The position numbers and the translations under genes were made by a program. This document shows positions 51,215 to 59,871 of a stretch of DNA of 64,000 nt, in pieces. Location: positions 68,433-132,432 of the forward strand of contig CAXTVQ010000002.1 of the NCBI GenBank assembly GCA_964247705.1, in the 5' to 3' direction. This stretch comes from LMUY01 sp964247705. Its GTDB lineage: Bacteria; Pseudomonadota; Alphaproteobacteria; Acetobacterales; Acetobacteraceae. The notes below the pieces were generated by a model, which was not told the DNA's origin, did no database searches, and saw only the letters and a program-made list of their open reading frames with translations. The first letter of the stretch is position 1, and each line of letters opens with the position of its first letter.

Positions 51215-51592
51215 TTACTTGGTGACTTTCTTCTTGCCGGCGATCGCCACGGCCTTGCCCTTACGGGTGCGGGCGTTGGTGTGGGTCCGCTGACCACGCA
51301 CCGGCAAGCCGCGGCGATGACGCAGGCCACGGTAGCAGCCCAGATCCATCAGCCGCTTGATGTTCATCGCCACTTCCCGGCGGAGGTCGCCCTCGACGCG
51401 GAAGTCACGGTCAATCAGCTCGCGGATGCGGAGGATCTCTTCGTCGCTCAGTTGGTTGACCCGGCGGTCATCCGGAATACTGAGCTTCGTGCAGATCTGC
51501 GCGGCCTTGGTCGGCCCGATCCCGTAGATATAACGAAGGCTGATCAAAACCCGCTTGTTGGTCGGGATGTTCACACCGGCAATACGAGCCAC
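51215..51592 (-). CDS. rpsM: 30S ribosomal protein S13
   Basis: S13 sits in the small-subunit head and contacts the P-site tRNA and S19. The 125-residue protein has ARIAGVNIPTNKRVLISLRYIYGIG and the late GLRHRRGLPVRGQRTHTNARTRKG. It starts at GTG 51592, preceded by AGGAG 7 nt upstream; the longer in-frame extension is not plausible. A 153-bp gap to adk may carry an alpha-operon promoter. Confidence 0.97.
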   Translation of the reverse strand: MARIAGVNIPTNKRVLISLRYIYGIGPTKAAQICTKLSIPDDRRVNQLSDEEILRIRELIDRDFRVEGDLRREVAMNIKRLMDLGCYRGLRHRRGLPVRGQRTHTNARTRKGKAVAIAGKKKVTK

Positions 51593-51745
51593 AGCCAAAC
51601 TCCTACAGGGCCCGCGCCAGGTAGCGCCGAGCCATATGTCGTGCGGCCTGCTCGCATATCTGCGCTGGGCCACCGGTAATGATATGCGGGCGCGAACGCT
51701 TCCGTTCCGCCGAAGTAGGTCGTTATACGGTCGTCCGCAGCGGTG

Positions 51746-52435
51746 TCAACGCACTTCGGTCACATCTAGGTGAACGTGCTCCGAAGGCAACGTCTGCAGC
51801 ACCGTCTCGATCGCTGCGGTAACTTCGTCCATCGACGCCATGCCATCGACTGCGTGCAGCCGGCCGGTCTTCTCGTAATGCGGCAAGATCGGCCTTGTTT
51901 GGCTGTTGTACACAGCCAGGCGTTCGCTGACCGTCTCGCGCTTATCGTCAGGCCGGCGAATGAACTGCGTCGAACCGCAGACATCGCACACGCCAGCCAC
52001 TGCGGTCGGCTTGAACAGGTCGTGGTAGCTCGTGGCGCACTTGGCGCAAGTGAACCGCCCGGCAATGCGTTCGATCAGCGCTGCGTCGTCCACCTTCAAC
52101 TCGATCACGGCGTCGAGCTCCAGGTGCAGATCGTGCAGCATCGCATCCAGCGCCTCGGCCTGTGCTACGGTTCGGGGGAAACCGTCAAGGATGAAGCCGC
52201 GCGCGCAATCCGGCTGACGGACGCGGTTGGCGAGCATGGCGATGATGATGTCGTCCGACACCAGCGCGCCCGATGCCATGACCTCCTTCGCACGCGTGCC
52301 GATCTCGCTCCCCGCCGCCACTTCGGCGCGCAGCATGTCCCCGGTCGAGATCTGCGCGATCCCGTTCTTTTCCTGCAACCGCTTGGCCTGTGTTCCCTTA
52401 CCCGCCCCCGGCGGCCCTAGCAGGATCAGCTTCAC
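51746..52435 (-). CDS. adk: Adenylate kinase
   Basis: Adk interconverts ATP, AMP and ADP. The 229-residue protein has the P-loop LGPPGAGKGTQA, the AMP-binding QISTGDMLR and the DGFPRT motif. The LID carries four Cys as FTCAKCATS and GVCDVCGST, a zinc-binding type. Its start overlaps the secY stop by 4 bp, the common secY-adk arrangement. Confidence 0.97.
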   Translation of the reverse strand: MKLILLGPPGAGKGTQAKRLQEKNGIAQISTGDMLRAEVAAGSEIGTRAKEVMASGALVSDDIIIAMLANRVRQPDCARGFILDGFPRTVAQAEALDAMLHDLHLELDAVIELKVDDAALIERIAGRFTCAKCATSYHDLFKPTAVAGVCDVCGSTQFIRRPDDKRETVSERLAVYNSQTRPILPHYEKTGRLHAVDGMASMDEVTAAIETVLQTLPSEHVHLDVTEVR

Positions 52436-53775
52436 CGAGCGCGCCCCCTTACCTTGGACTTACGGATCAGCCCCTCGTACTGATGAGCGAGCAAGTGGGA
52501 CTGAACCTGCGTCACCGTGTCCATCGTTACCGAAACGATGATCATCAGGCTAGTGCCACCGAAGTAGAACGGCACGTTGTAATTGGCGATCAGGATCTCC
52601 GGCAGCAGGCACACTATGCAGAGATAGATCGCACCGATCGTCGTCAGCCGGGTGAGGATCCGGTCGAAGTACTCGGCCGTGTTGCTACCGGGCCGGATGC
52701 CGGCGATGAACCCGCCATACTTCTTCAGGTTGTCCGCAGTCTCCTGCGGGTTGAAGACCACGGCGGTGTAGAAATACGAGAAGAAGATGATCATCCCGGC
52801 ATACAGCGCGAGATAGAGCGGCTGCCCGTGTGCCAACTGGGTGGAAAGCCAGCCCAGCACCGAATTCGGATCGGACCGCCCGAACCCAGCGATCGTAGCC
52901 GGTATCAGCAGGATGGAGGACGCGAAGATCGGCGGGATGACGCCGGCCGTGTTCACCTTCAGCGGCATGTGCGTCGACTCGCCGCCAAACATGCGCGAAC
53001 CGACCTGCCGCTTGGGATAGTTGACCGGAATGCGCCGTTGCGCCCGCTCCATGAATACGATGAAGGCAATGACCGCGACCGCGATCAGCGCGAAACCCAG
53101 AATGAACACGGGCGACATCGCGCCCGTGCGGCCAAGCTCCAGCAAGGTGACGAGCGCGTGCGGCAGGTTGGCGACGATCCCGGCAAAGATGATGAGGCTC
53201 GTGCCATTGCCGACGCCGCGGGCCGTGATCTGCTCACCCAGCCACATGAGGAACATCGTCCCGCCCGTCAGCGTGATGACGCAGGACAGCCGAAAGAACA
53301 GGCCCGGATCCAGCACCGCGCCCATGCCCGCCCGGTCGTGGAACGCCTCAAGCCCGACGGCAATGCCATAGGATTGGAACACCGCGATCAGCACCGTCAG
53401 GTAACGGGTGTACTGATTGAGTTTCTTGCGCCCACTCTCGCCCTCTTTCTTGAGGGTCTCGAGCGTGGGGATCGCGGCGGACATCAGTTGGATGATGATG
53501 GAGGCGCTGATATACGGCATGATCGTCAACGCGAACACGGTCATGCGGCTGAGATTGCCGCCGCTGAACATGTCGAACATGCCAAGCACGCCGGAACCTT
53601 GCTCAGCCATCGCCTGGCTCATGACACCAGCATCGATGCCGGGCACCGGCACGTAACTGCCGACGCGGTAGACGACAAGCGCGCCCAGGGTGAACCAAAT
53701 GCGGCTTTTAAGCTCGGTCGCTTTGCTGAAAGCGCCGAGGTTCATGCTGCCAGCCATCTCAGCGGCTGTTGCCAT
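52432..53775 (-). CDS. secY: Protein translocase subunit SecY
   Basis: SecY is the membrane channel for protein export. The 447-residue protein has ten predicted membrane segments. Landmarks are VYRVGSYVPVPGID near the N-terminus, MPYISASIIIQLM, the cytoplasmic loop RRIPVNYPKRQVGSR and ASSILLIPATIAGF. It lies in its normal place after rplO, but the gap to rplO is unusually wide (177 bp) and contains a hairpin repeat. Confidence 0.97.
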   Translation of the reverse strand: MATAAEMAGSMNLGAFSKATELKSRIWFTLGALVVYRVGSYVPVPGIDAGVMSQAMAEQGSGVLGMFDMFSGGNLSRMTVFALTIMPYISASIIIQLMSAAIPTLETLKKEGESGRKKLNQYTRYLTVLIAVFQSYGIAVGLEAFHDRAGMGAVLDPGLFFRLSCVITLTGGTMFLMWLGEQITARGVGNGTSLIIFAGIVANLPHALVTLLELGRTGAMSPVFILGFALIAVAVIAFIVFMERAQRRIPVNYPKRQVGSRMFGGESTHMPLKVNTAGVIPPIFASSILLIPATIAGFGRSDPNSVLGWLSTQLAHGQPLYLALYAGMIIFFSYFYTAVVFNPQETADNLKKYGGFIAGIRPGSNTAEYFDRILTRLTTIGAIYLCIVCLLPEILIANYNVPFYFGGTSLMIIVSVTMDTVTQVQSHLLAHQYEGLIRKSKVRGRAR

Positions 53776-53830
53776 GCGCTCGTCCCCCTAAGTTGCTACT
53801 CTGCCGCGCTCGGGGCGCAGCGTGCAAGCC

Positions 53831-53881
53831 TTGGGGCTTTGCCCCAAACCCCAGCAGAGGACAGCAATCCCCTGCACACCT
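53831..53881 (+). repeat. 51-bp dispersed two-hairpin repeat, copy 2
   Basis: TTGGGGC (53831-53837) pairs with GCCCCAA (53841-53847), followed by a weaker CAGAGGA-type stem and ACACCT. It matches the complement of 34601-34651 at 42 of 51 positions. A further GGGGC-AGA-GCCCC stem occurs near 53941-53953. This copy lies between rplO and secY inside the ribosomal protein operon, on the template side of transcription. Confidence 0.75.
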
Positions 53882-53952
53882 GGTTCCAAGGGGTGAAAGG
53901 GACGCTCGATCTATCAAGCGCTGGCCGTTCCGGGATTGAGGGGCAGAGCCCC

Positions 53953-54435
53953 CTATGCTGCCGGCGCTTCCTTGACAGCCACGGTCGTCGTAACCGACCC
54001 GCCCGCTGCCTCGACCGCCGCCCGCGCCGATGCCGACGCGCCTGACACGGTCACGGTGATCGCCTTGCTGATCGCTCCATTCGCCAGCAGCCGGACGCCA
54101 TGCACCTTGGCCAGCCGAACCAGCCCGGCCCGCTCCAGTGCCGCCTCGTCGATCGAACCGGCCTCGAGCGCACCGCTCTCAAGCGCCTTCTCGATCGCGC
54201 CCAAGTTCACCGGCGCGTATTCCTTGCGGAAGATGTTGGTGAACCCGCGCTTCGGCAGCCGCCGGTAGATCGGCAGTTGCCCGCCCTCGAACCCGTTCAG
54301 CGCCACGCCTTCACGCGCCTTCTGGCCCTTGACACCCTTGCCGGAGGTCTTGCCCTTACCCGAGCCGATGCCGCGGCCACGCCGCTTGAACTTCAGCCGC
54401 GACCCGGGATTGTCCCGCAATTCGTTCAGGTTCAC
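53953..54435 (-). CDS. rplO: 50S ribosomal protein L15
   Basis: L15 assembles late on the large subunit. The 160-residue protein begins NLNELRDNPGSRLKFKRRGRGIGSGKGKTSGKGVKGQKAR, a family signature. GTG 54435 overlaps the rpmD stop (GTGA). It is followed by the 177-bp repeat-bearing gap before secY. Confidence 0.97.
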   Translation of the reverse strand: MNLNELRDNPGSRLKFKRRGRGIGSGKGKTSGKGVKGQKAREGVALNGFEGGQLPIYRRLPKRGFTNIFRKEYAPVNLGAIEKALESGALEAGSIDEAALERAGLVRLAKVHGVRLLANGAISKAITVTVSGASASARAAVEAAGGSVTTTVAVKEAPAA

Positions 54436-54632
54436 GACAGCTCCTCCACCCGCACCAAGTGATGCACCTTGCGGATCATGCCACGCACGGCCGGCGTGTC
54501 CTCCAGCGTGCTCACCTTGCGCATCTTGTTCAGCCCGAGCCCGATCAGCGTCTCGATCTGCCCCGGCTTACGCCCCAGTCCGGACGCGATCTGCACCACA
54601 CGGACCTGCTTCTTCTGCGTACTCTCAGACAT
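54432..54632 (-). CDS. rpmD: 50S ribosomal protein L30
   Basis: A 66-residue protein with the L30 pattern VVQIASGLGRKPGQIETLIGLGLNKMRKVSTLEDTP. ATG 54632 overlaps the end of rpsE by 8 bp; the frame upstream of it is Arg-rich shadow sequence. Confidence 0.96.
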   Translation of the reverse strand: MSESTQKKQVRVVQIASGLGRKPGQIETLIGLGLNKMRKVSTLEDTPAVRGMIRKVHHLVRVEELS

Positions 54633-55206
54633 CGGCCACTGCCTCCGTCTCCGGCGCATCCCGCTTGCCGAGGATGTCGCTCACCTTCTTGCCCCGGCGG
54701 CTTGCCACCGACCGCGGACTGGCCGCCCGCGACAACCCGGCAAACGTCGCCTTGACCATGTTGTGGGGGTTGCGGCTGCCGAGCGACTTGGCCACCACGT
54801 CCCCGATGCCGAGCGCCTCGAATACGGCGCGCAACGGGCCGCCAGCGATGATCCCCGTGCCAGCCTCGGCCGAACGCAAGATCACGTGGCCCGCGCCATA
54901 CTCGCCGTGCACGTCGTGGTGCAGCGTCCGCCCTTCCTTCATCGGCACCCGGATCATAGTGCGCTTGGCCCGGTCGGTTGCCTTTCGGATCGCCTCCGGC
55001 ACCTCACGCGCCTTACCGGCGCCGTAGCCGACGCGACCCTTCTGGTCACCCACGACCACGAGGGCAGCGAACGCGAACCGGCGCCCGCCCTTGACCACTT
55101 TGGCGACGCGATTGATCGTGACCAGCTTATCGATCAGGTCGTCGCCACCATCGCGGTCGCGCTCGCGGCCACCGCTGCGGTTACCGTCCCGGGATTCCCG
55201 TGCCAT
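54625..55206 (-). CDS. rpsE: 30S ribosomal protein S5
   Basis: S5 contributes to decoding accuracy in the small subunit. The 193-residue protein has LIDKLVTINRVAKVVKGGRRFAFAALVVVGD and the later GTGIIAGGPLRAVFEALGI. Both N- and C-terminal ends carry charged extensions typical of alphaproteobacterial S5. Confidence 0.97.
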   Translation of the reverse strand: MARESRDGNRSGGRERDRDGGDDLIDKLVTINRVAKVVKGGRRFAFAALVVVGDQKGRVGYGAGKAREVPEAIRKATDRAKRTMIRVPMKEGRTLHHDVHGEYGAGHVILRSAEAGTGIIAGGPLRAVFEALGIGDVVAKSLGSRNPHNMVKATFAGLSRAASPRSVASRRGKKVSDILGKRDAPETEAVADV

Positions 55207-55218
55207 TCTTCGATGCCC

Positions 55219-55581
55219 CTAGAACGCCAGCCCGCCTTCGCGGGCGGCATCGGCCAGCGCCTTGACGCGGCCGTGGTAAAGATAAGAGCCGCGGTCGAAC
55301 ACGACTTCCTTGATGCCTGCCGCCAATGCCCGCTCGGCTACCAGCTTGCCGACCGCGGCCGCAGCGGCCTTGTCCGCCCCAGTGCTCAGTCCTTCGCGTA
55401 GGCTCGCATCCAGGCTGCAGGCTGCAGCCATCGTACGGCCCGCCGAATCATCGATGATCTGGGCATAGATATGCTTGCTCGACCGGAACACCGACAAGCG
55501 CACGCGCCCGCCGGACTTCCGCTTGATTTGGTAACGCAACCGCTCGCGGCGGCGCGCCTGAAGATCGCGCGGTGCGCTCAT
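55219..55581 (-). CDS. rplR: 50S ribosomal protein L18
   Basis: L18 binds 5S rRNA. The 120-residue protein shows RRERLRYQIKRKSGGRVRLSVFRSSKHIYAQIIDD and ends with the VVFDRGSYLYHGRVKALADAAREGGLAF signature. Its start overlaps the rplF stop by 4 bp. Confidence 0.97.
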   Translation of the reverse strand: MSAPRDLQARRRERLRYQIKRKSGGRVRLSVFRSSKHIYAQIIDDSAGRTMAAACSLDASLREGLSTGADKAAAAAVGKLVAERALAAGIKEVVFDRGSYLYHGRVKALADAAREGGLAF

Positions 55582-56111
55582 TTCTTCTTGCCTTCCTTGC
55601 GGCGGATTGTCTCGGTGTCATACCGCACGCCCTTGCCCTTGTACGGCTCCGGCGGACGGTAGGAGCGGATTTCGGCCGAAACCTGCCCAACCTGACGCTT
55701 GTCCACGCCGGTCACCGTGATCGCAGTCGGCCGCGGCGTCGTGATCGTAATGCCCTGCGGCACCGGATAGACCACGTCGTGGCTGAATCCCAAGTTGATC
55801 ACCAGGTTCGGCCCTGTCACCGCAGCGCGGAACCCAGTTCCTTGGATCTCCATCGTCTTGGTATAGCCGGTGGACACACCCTTGATCATGTTGGCCACCA
55901 AGGCGCGGGTCGTGCCCCACATCATCCGCGCGGTCCGCTCACCACCCTTCGGCAACACGGAAAACTTGCCGTCCTCGATCTTGGCCTCGACATTGTCGGT
56001 CAAATCGTAATGCAACTCGCCGAGTTTTCCCTTGGCGGTAATCGTACGGCCAGCCATCGCCAGCGTGACGCCGGCGGGAATCTCGACCGGATACTTTCCT
56101 ACGCGTGACAT
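55578..56111 (-). CDS. rplF: 50S ribosomal protein L6
   Basis: L6 lies near the factor-binding site of the large subunit. The 177-residue protein begins MSRVGKYPVEIPAGVTL and contains GFSHDVVYPVPQGITI and YKGKGVRY. ATG 56111 is chosen; the longer frame adds 22 residues not found in L6. Confidence 0.97.
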   Translation of the reverse strand: MSRVGKYPVEIPAGVTLAMAGRTITAKGKLGELHYDLTDNVEAKIEDGKFSVLPKGGERTARMMWGTTRALVANMIKGVSTGYTKTMEIQGTGFRAAVTGPNLVINLGFSHDVVYPVPQGITITTPRPTAITVTGVDKRQVGQVSAEIRSYRPPEPYKGKGVRYDTETIRRKEGKKK

Positions 56112-56121
56112 AGGATGCTCC

Positions 56122-56520
56122 TCAGAACACGCGGCAGAGCACTTCGCCGCCAACATTGGCAGCGCGCGCCTCGGCATCGCTCAACACGCCCCGCGGCGTG
56201 GACAAAATGGACACGCCAAGCCCGGCATAGACGCGCGGCAATTCCTTGATCTTGGAATAGACCCGGCGACCAGGCTTAGATACCCGGGTGATCTCCTTAA
56301 TGACCGGCTCGCCCTCATTGTACTTCAGCTCGATACGAAGCTGGCTCACGCCCTGGCGCAGCTCTTCGGCCGAGAACCCCCGAATGAAGCCTTCGCGCTT
56401 CAACGCGTCGAGGACATTGGCGCGCAACTTGGAAGCCGGCGCGACACAAGCGGCATGGCGCGCTCGTTGCGCGTTGCGGATGCGGGTGATCATGTCACCC
56501 AGCGGATCGGACATCGACAT
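56122..56520 (-). CDS. rpsH: 30S ribosomal protein S8
   Basis: S8 binds central-domain 16S rRNA and in many bacteria represses the spc operon. The 132-residue protein has MSDPLGDMITRIRNAQRA and ends with STPRGVLSDAEARAANVGGEVLCRVF. ATG 56520 follows GGGGAG by 7 nt; ATG 56514 is an alternative two codons later. Confidence 0.97.
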   Translation of the reverse strand: MSMSDPLGDMITRIRNAQRARHAACVAPASKLRANVLDALKREGFIRGFSAEELRQGVSQLRIELKYNEGEPVIKEITRVSKPGRRVYSKIKELPRVYAGLGVSILSTPRGVLSDAEARAANVGGEVLCRVF

Positions 56521-56532
56521 CGCCGGGCTCCC

Positions 56533-56838
56533 CTACCAGCTCGCCTTGACCATGCCGGGTATCTGCCCAGCACTGGCCAAGTCCCGTAGCGCGATACGGC
56601 ATAGCTTGAACTTGCGGTAGTTTGCCTTCGCACGGCCTGTAAGCTGGCAACGCAGCTTCACTCGCACGGCCGCACCGTTGCGCGGCAATTGCGCCAGCTT
56701 CATCGAAGCGTCGAACCGCTCTTCCACCGCCGCATCGCGATCCATCAGCACCGATTTCAGCGCCGCACGCTTCGTCTTGTCACGCGCCGCCATGCGCTCA
56801 CGCTTGGCGTTACGATTGATCTGGGAGACTTTCGCCAT
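56533..56838 (-). CDS. rpsN: 30S ribosomal protein S14
   Basis: A 101-residue, zinc-free (long) S14. AKVSQINRNAKRERMAARDKTKR opens it, and RCQLTGRAKANYRKFKLCRIALRDLASAGQIPGMVKASW is the conserved end. A 73-bp gap separates it from rplE upstream. Confidence 0.97.
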   Translation of the reverse strand: MAKVSQINRNAKRERMAARDKTKRAALKSVLMDRDAAVEERFDASMKLAQLPRNGAAVRVKLRCQLTGRAKANYRKFKLCRIALRDLASAGQIPGMVKASW

Positions 56839-56911
56839 CGTCCACTCACTCCTTGGAACCTACCGGATCCCTCTCGATCGAGGGCGTCCGGTGGTTTTCC
56901 GAAAACTCTGT

Positions 56912-57520
56912 TTAGGCCGCTTTCGCCTGCGTTGCCGTCTCACCCGCAAACGGTATGTCGAACTGCTTCAACAACGCCTTCGCCTCGGCATCGGTCGGCG
57001 CTGTCGTCACGAAGATGATGTCCATCCCACGCACCGTGTCGATCTTGTCGTACGCGATCTCAGGGAAGATCGTCTGATCCTTCAAGCCCATCGCGAAATT
57101 GCCGCGGCCGTCGAAACCCTTGTTCCCCGGCACGCCACGGAAATCCCGTACGCGCGGCAGCGCGATCGTCACCAGCCGGTCAAGGAACTCGTACATGCGC
57201 TGCTTGCGCAACGTGACCTTGCAGCCGATCGGCAGCCCGGCGCGGATCTTGAACCCTGCAATCGCCTTCTTCGCCTTCGTCTTCACCGGCCGCTGGCCTG
57301 CGATCAACGTCAACTCGGCTACGGCAGCGTCAAGCTTCTTCTGGTCGCCGGCTGCCTCGCCGACGCCCATGTTGATCACGATCTTTTCGAGGCGGGGCAC
57401 CTGCATCGGGTTCGTGTAGCCGAACTGCTCCTGCATGGCCGGACGTATCGCCTCCATGTAGCGGCGCTGCATCCGCGCCATATACTTCGACTCGGTCGAC
57501 TTGGCTTCGCTATCGCTCAT
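56912..57520 (-). CDS. rplE: 50S ribosomal protein L5
   Basis: L5 contacts 5S rRNA and the P-site tRNA. The 202-residue protein has NPMQVPRLEKIVINMGVGEA, KKAIAGFKIRAGLPIGCKVTLRKQRMYEFLDRL and DIIFVTTAPTDAEAKALL. The N-terminus carries about 12 extra charged residues relative to short forms. Confidence 0.97.
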   Translation of the reverse strand: MSDSEAKSTESKYMARMQRRYMEAIRPAMQEQFGYTNPMQVPRLEKIVINMGVGEAAGDQKKLDAAVAELTLIAGQRPVKTKAKKAIAGFKIRAGLPIGCKVTLRKQRMYEFLDRLVTIALPRVRDFRGVPGNKGFDGRGNFAMGLKDQTIFPEIAYDKIDTVRGMDIIFVTTAPTDAEAKALLKQFDIPFAGETATQAKAA

Positions 57521-57521
57521 A

Positions 57522-57842
57522 TCAGCTCTCGATCACTTGGCCGGTCGACTTGGCCACACGCACTTTCTGTCCGCCGTCGAGCACCCGGAAACCAACCTTG
57601 GTCGGCTCGCCGCTCTTGGGGTCGATGAGCTTCAGGTTGGAGAGGTGGATCGGCCCCTCTTTCTCGATGATGCCGCCAGGCTGACCCATGCCGGACGGCT
57701 TCGTGTGGCGCTTGACCACACGCACGCCCCGCACGACCGCCCGCTCGTCCTTGGGCATGACCTGCAACACCTCACCCCGGCGGCCCTTGTCGGCCCCCGT
57801 GATGACGATGACCTGGTCGCCCTTCTTGATGCGCGCTGCCAT
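57522..57842 (-). CDS. rplX: 50S ribosomal protein L24
   Basis: An early-assembly large-subunit protein of 106 residues. The KOW motif is IKKGDQVIVITGADKGRRGEVLQVMPKDERAVVRGV, followed by GGIIEKEGPIHLSNLKLIDP. Its ATG shares one base with the rplN stop. Confidence 0.97.
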   Translation of the reverse strand: MAARIKKGDQVIVITGADKGRRGEVLQVMPKDERAVVRGVRVVKRHTKPSGMGQPGGIIEKEGPIHLSNLKLIDPKSGEPTKVGFRVLDGGQKVRVAKSTGQVIES

Positions 57843-58210
57843 CAGAGCACCTCCGGCGCCAACGAGATGATCTTCATGAACTTGCGGCCGCGCAGCTCTC
57901 GCACCACCGGTCCGAAAATGCGCGTCCCGATCGGCTCCTGCGCCTTGTTGATCAGCACAGCGGCATTGCGGTCGAAACGGATCGCACTACCGTCGTTGCG
58001 TCGGACAGGGAAGGCAGTGCGGACGATCACCGCCTGATGCACGTCACCCTTCTTGACCTTGCCGCGCGGAATGGCCTCCTTGATCGAGACGACGATTACG
58101 TCGCCAACCGACGCCGTCTTGCGCTTGGAACCGCCGAGCACCTTGATGCACTGCACCCGGCGCGCGCCCGAGTTGTCGGCGACGTCGAGGTTGGATTCGA
58201 CCTGGATCAT
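57842..58210 (-). CDS. rplN: 50S ribosomal protein L14
   Basis: L14 forms an intersubunit bridge. The 122-residue protein has MIQVESNLDVADNSGARRVQCIKVLGGSKRK and VRTAFPVRRNDGSAIRFDRNAAVLIN, the family signatures. It overlaps rplX by one base. Confidence 0.97.
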   Translation of the reverse strand: MIQVESNLDVADNSGARRVQCIKVLGGSKRKTASVGDVIVVSIKEAIPRGKVKKGDVHQAVIVRTAFPVRRNDGSAIRFDRNAAVLINKAQEPIGTRIFGPVVRELRGRKFMKIISLAPEVL

Positions 58211-58222
58211 CTATCTGCTCCC

Positions 58223-58531
58223 TTAGACCTGCACAGGCGCATCATGGTGCGCCTCGGCCACGGCAGCGATCTCCGCTGGCAGAACGCCTACTGTCTCGCC
58301 GTTGCGCTCGAGCAGCAACCACGTCTTCCGCTTGCTGATCGGTGCGCACTCGATGATGCGAACCGTGTCACCCTCGACACAGACATTCTGCTCATCGTGG
58401 GCGGCATATTTCTTCGAACGCCGAATGAACTTCTTATACAGTGGATGCATGATCCGCCGGTTCACCAACACGGTGATGGTCTTATCCATCTTGTCGCTGG
58501 TCACCCGGCCTGTCAGGACGCGCCTTGGCAT
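58223..58531 (-). CDS. rpsQ: 30S ribosomal protein S17
   Basis: S17 is an early small-subunit assembly protein. The 102-residue chain has VTSDKMDKTITVLVNRRIMHPLYKKFIRRSKKYAAHDE and TVRIIECAPISKRKTWLL. Its C-terminus extends about 15 residues past short forms. Confidence 0.97.
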   Translation of the reverse strand: MPRRVLTGRVTSDKMDKTITVLVNRRIMHPLYKKFIRRSKKYAAHDEQNVCVEGDTVRIIECAPISKRKTWLLLERNGETVGVLPAEIAAVAEAHHDAPVQV

Positions 58532-58542
58532 CGCCCCCTCCT

Positions 58543-58749
58543 CTACTTCGCTACAGCGGAGCGCTTGTGCTCCGACATGATGGTTTTAACGCGGGCGATA
58601 TCGCGGCGAACCTTCTTGACCTGGCCGATGCCCTCGTTCTGCCCGGTTGCCCGTTGAAAGCGCAGGTTGAACTGCTCCTTGCGCAGATCGAGCAACATCG
58701 TTCCGAGTTCATCCGCCGTCTTGGCGCGGATGTCAGACGCCTTGGTCAT
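58543..58749 (-). CDS. rpmC: 50S ribosomal protein L29
   Basis: A 68-residue helical protein at the exit tunnel. KTADELGTMLLDLRKEQFNLRFQRATGQ and VRRDIARVKTIMSE are diagnostic. ATG 58749 lies 2 bp after the rplP stop. Confidence 0.96.
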   Translation of the reverse strand: MTKASDIRAKTADELGTMLLDLRKEQFNLRFQRATGQNEGIGQVKKVRRDIARVKTIMSEHKRSAVAK

Positions 58750-58751
58750 GA

Positions 58752-59168
58752 TCAGCCCTCCCCAAGCCGCTGGATGAATTTGGTCTTGATCGGCAGCTTG
58801 GCCGCGCCCAGTGCTAGCGAGGCCCGCGCCAGATCGCCTGAGACGCCGTCGATCTCGAACATGATGCGGCCCGGCTTGACCCGGCACACCCAGAACTCCG
58901 GCGAACCCTTGCCGGAGCCCATGCGCACCTCGGCTGGCTTCTGCGACACCGGCACGTCCGGGAAAATCCGGATCCATACCCGCCCGGCACGCTTCATCGA
59001 CCGCGTGATGGCACGCCGCGCAGCCTCGATCTGCCGCGCAGTGATGCGCTCGGGCTCCAGCGCCTTCAGCCCGAACTGGCCGAAGTTCAACGCCGTCCCG
59101 CCTTTGGCGAGACCATGGATGCGGCCCTTATGAGCCTTGCGGAATTTCGTCCGCTTCGGAGAAAGCAT
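58752..59168 (-). CDS. rplP: 50S ribosomal protein L16
   Basis: L16 sits near the A-site tRNA and peptidyl transferase centre. The 138-residue protein begins MLSPKRTKFRKAHKGRIHGLAKGG and contains RVWIRIFPDVPVSQKPAEVRMGSGKGSPEFWV. Confidence 0.97.
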   Translation of the reverse strand: MLSPKRTKFRKAHKGRIHGLAKGGTALNFGQFGLKALEPERITARQIEAARRAITRSMKRAGRVWIRIFPDVPVSQKPAEVRMGSGKGSPEFWVCRVKPGRIMFEIDGVSGDLARASLALGAAKLPIKTKFIQRLGEG

Positions 59169-59193
59169 TGCCTAAGTCCTTAACGATCGCGGA

Positions 59194-59871
59194 TCAGCGT
59201 TGGGGCGCTTGTTCGGCCGCGCGGCGATCCTGCGCCATCGGGTCGTGCGCCAGGATCTCGCCCTTGAATATCCAAACCTTCACGCCGCACGTGCCGTACG
59301 TCGTCTTTGCTGTCGCAGTCCCGAAATCGATGTCGGCGCGCAGGGTGTGCAACGGCACCCGCCCTTCGCGATACCACTCCGTCCGCGCAATTTCAGCACC
59401 GCCCAGTCGGCCGCCGCAGTTGATGCGAATGCCCTGTGCGCCAAGCCGCATTGCGGACTGCACCGCACGCTTCATGGCGCGGCGGAATGCAACCCGGCGC
59501 TCAAGCTGCTGCGCGATGTTTTCTGCAACGAGGACCGCATCGATCTCTGGCTTGCGGATCTCGACCAGGTTGAGGTTCACCTCGACCTTGGTCATCTTCT
59601 GCAGTTCCTTGCGGAGAACCTCGATGTCCTGGCCTTTCTTGCCGATGACCACGCCGGGCCGCGCGGCATAGATTGTCACGCGCGGCTTCTTGGCCGGACG
59701 CTCGATCACCACGCGCGAAACACCGGCGCCAGCAAGACGCTTGCGCAAATGGGCACGCAGCTTGAGGTCGTCGTGCAGCAACCGGGCATAGTCGCTGCCG
59801 GCATACCAACGGCTGTCCCAGGTCCGGTTGATGCCCAGACGCAGGCCGATCGGATTGACCTTGTGACCCAT
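59194..59871 (-). CDS. rpsC: 30S ribosomal protein S3
   Basis: S3 lines the mRNA entry tunnel. The 225-residue protein begins MGHKVNPIGLRLGINRTWDSRWYAG, has the KH-domain GVVIGKKGQDIEVLRKEL and the C-terminal GGRLGGAEIARTEWYREGRVPLHTLRADIDFG. ATG 59871 overlaps the rplV stop by one base. Confidence 0.97.
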   Translation of the reverse strand: MGHKVNPIGLRLGINRTWDSRWYAGSDYARLLHDDLKLRAHLRKRLAGAGVSRVVIERPAKKPRVTIYAARPGVVIGKKGQDIEVLRKELQKMTKVEVNLNLVEIRKPEIDAVLVAENIAQQLERRVAFRRAMKRAVQSAMRLGAQGIRINCGGRLGGAEIARTEWYREGRVPLHTLRADIDFGTATAKTTYGTCGVKVWIFKGEILAHDPMAQDRRAAEQAPQR

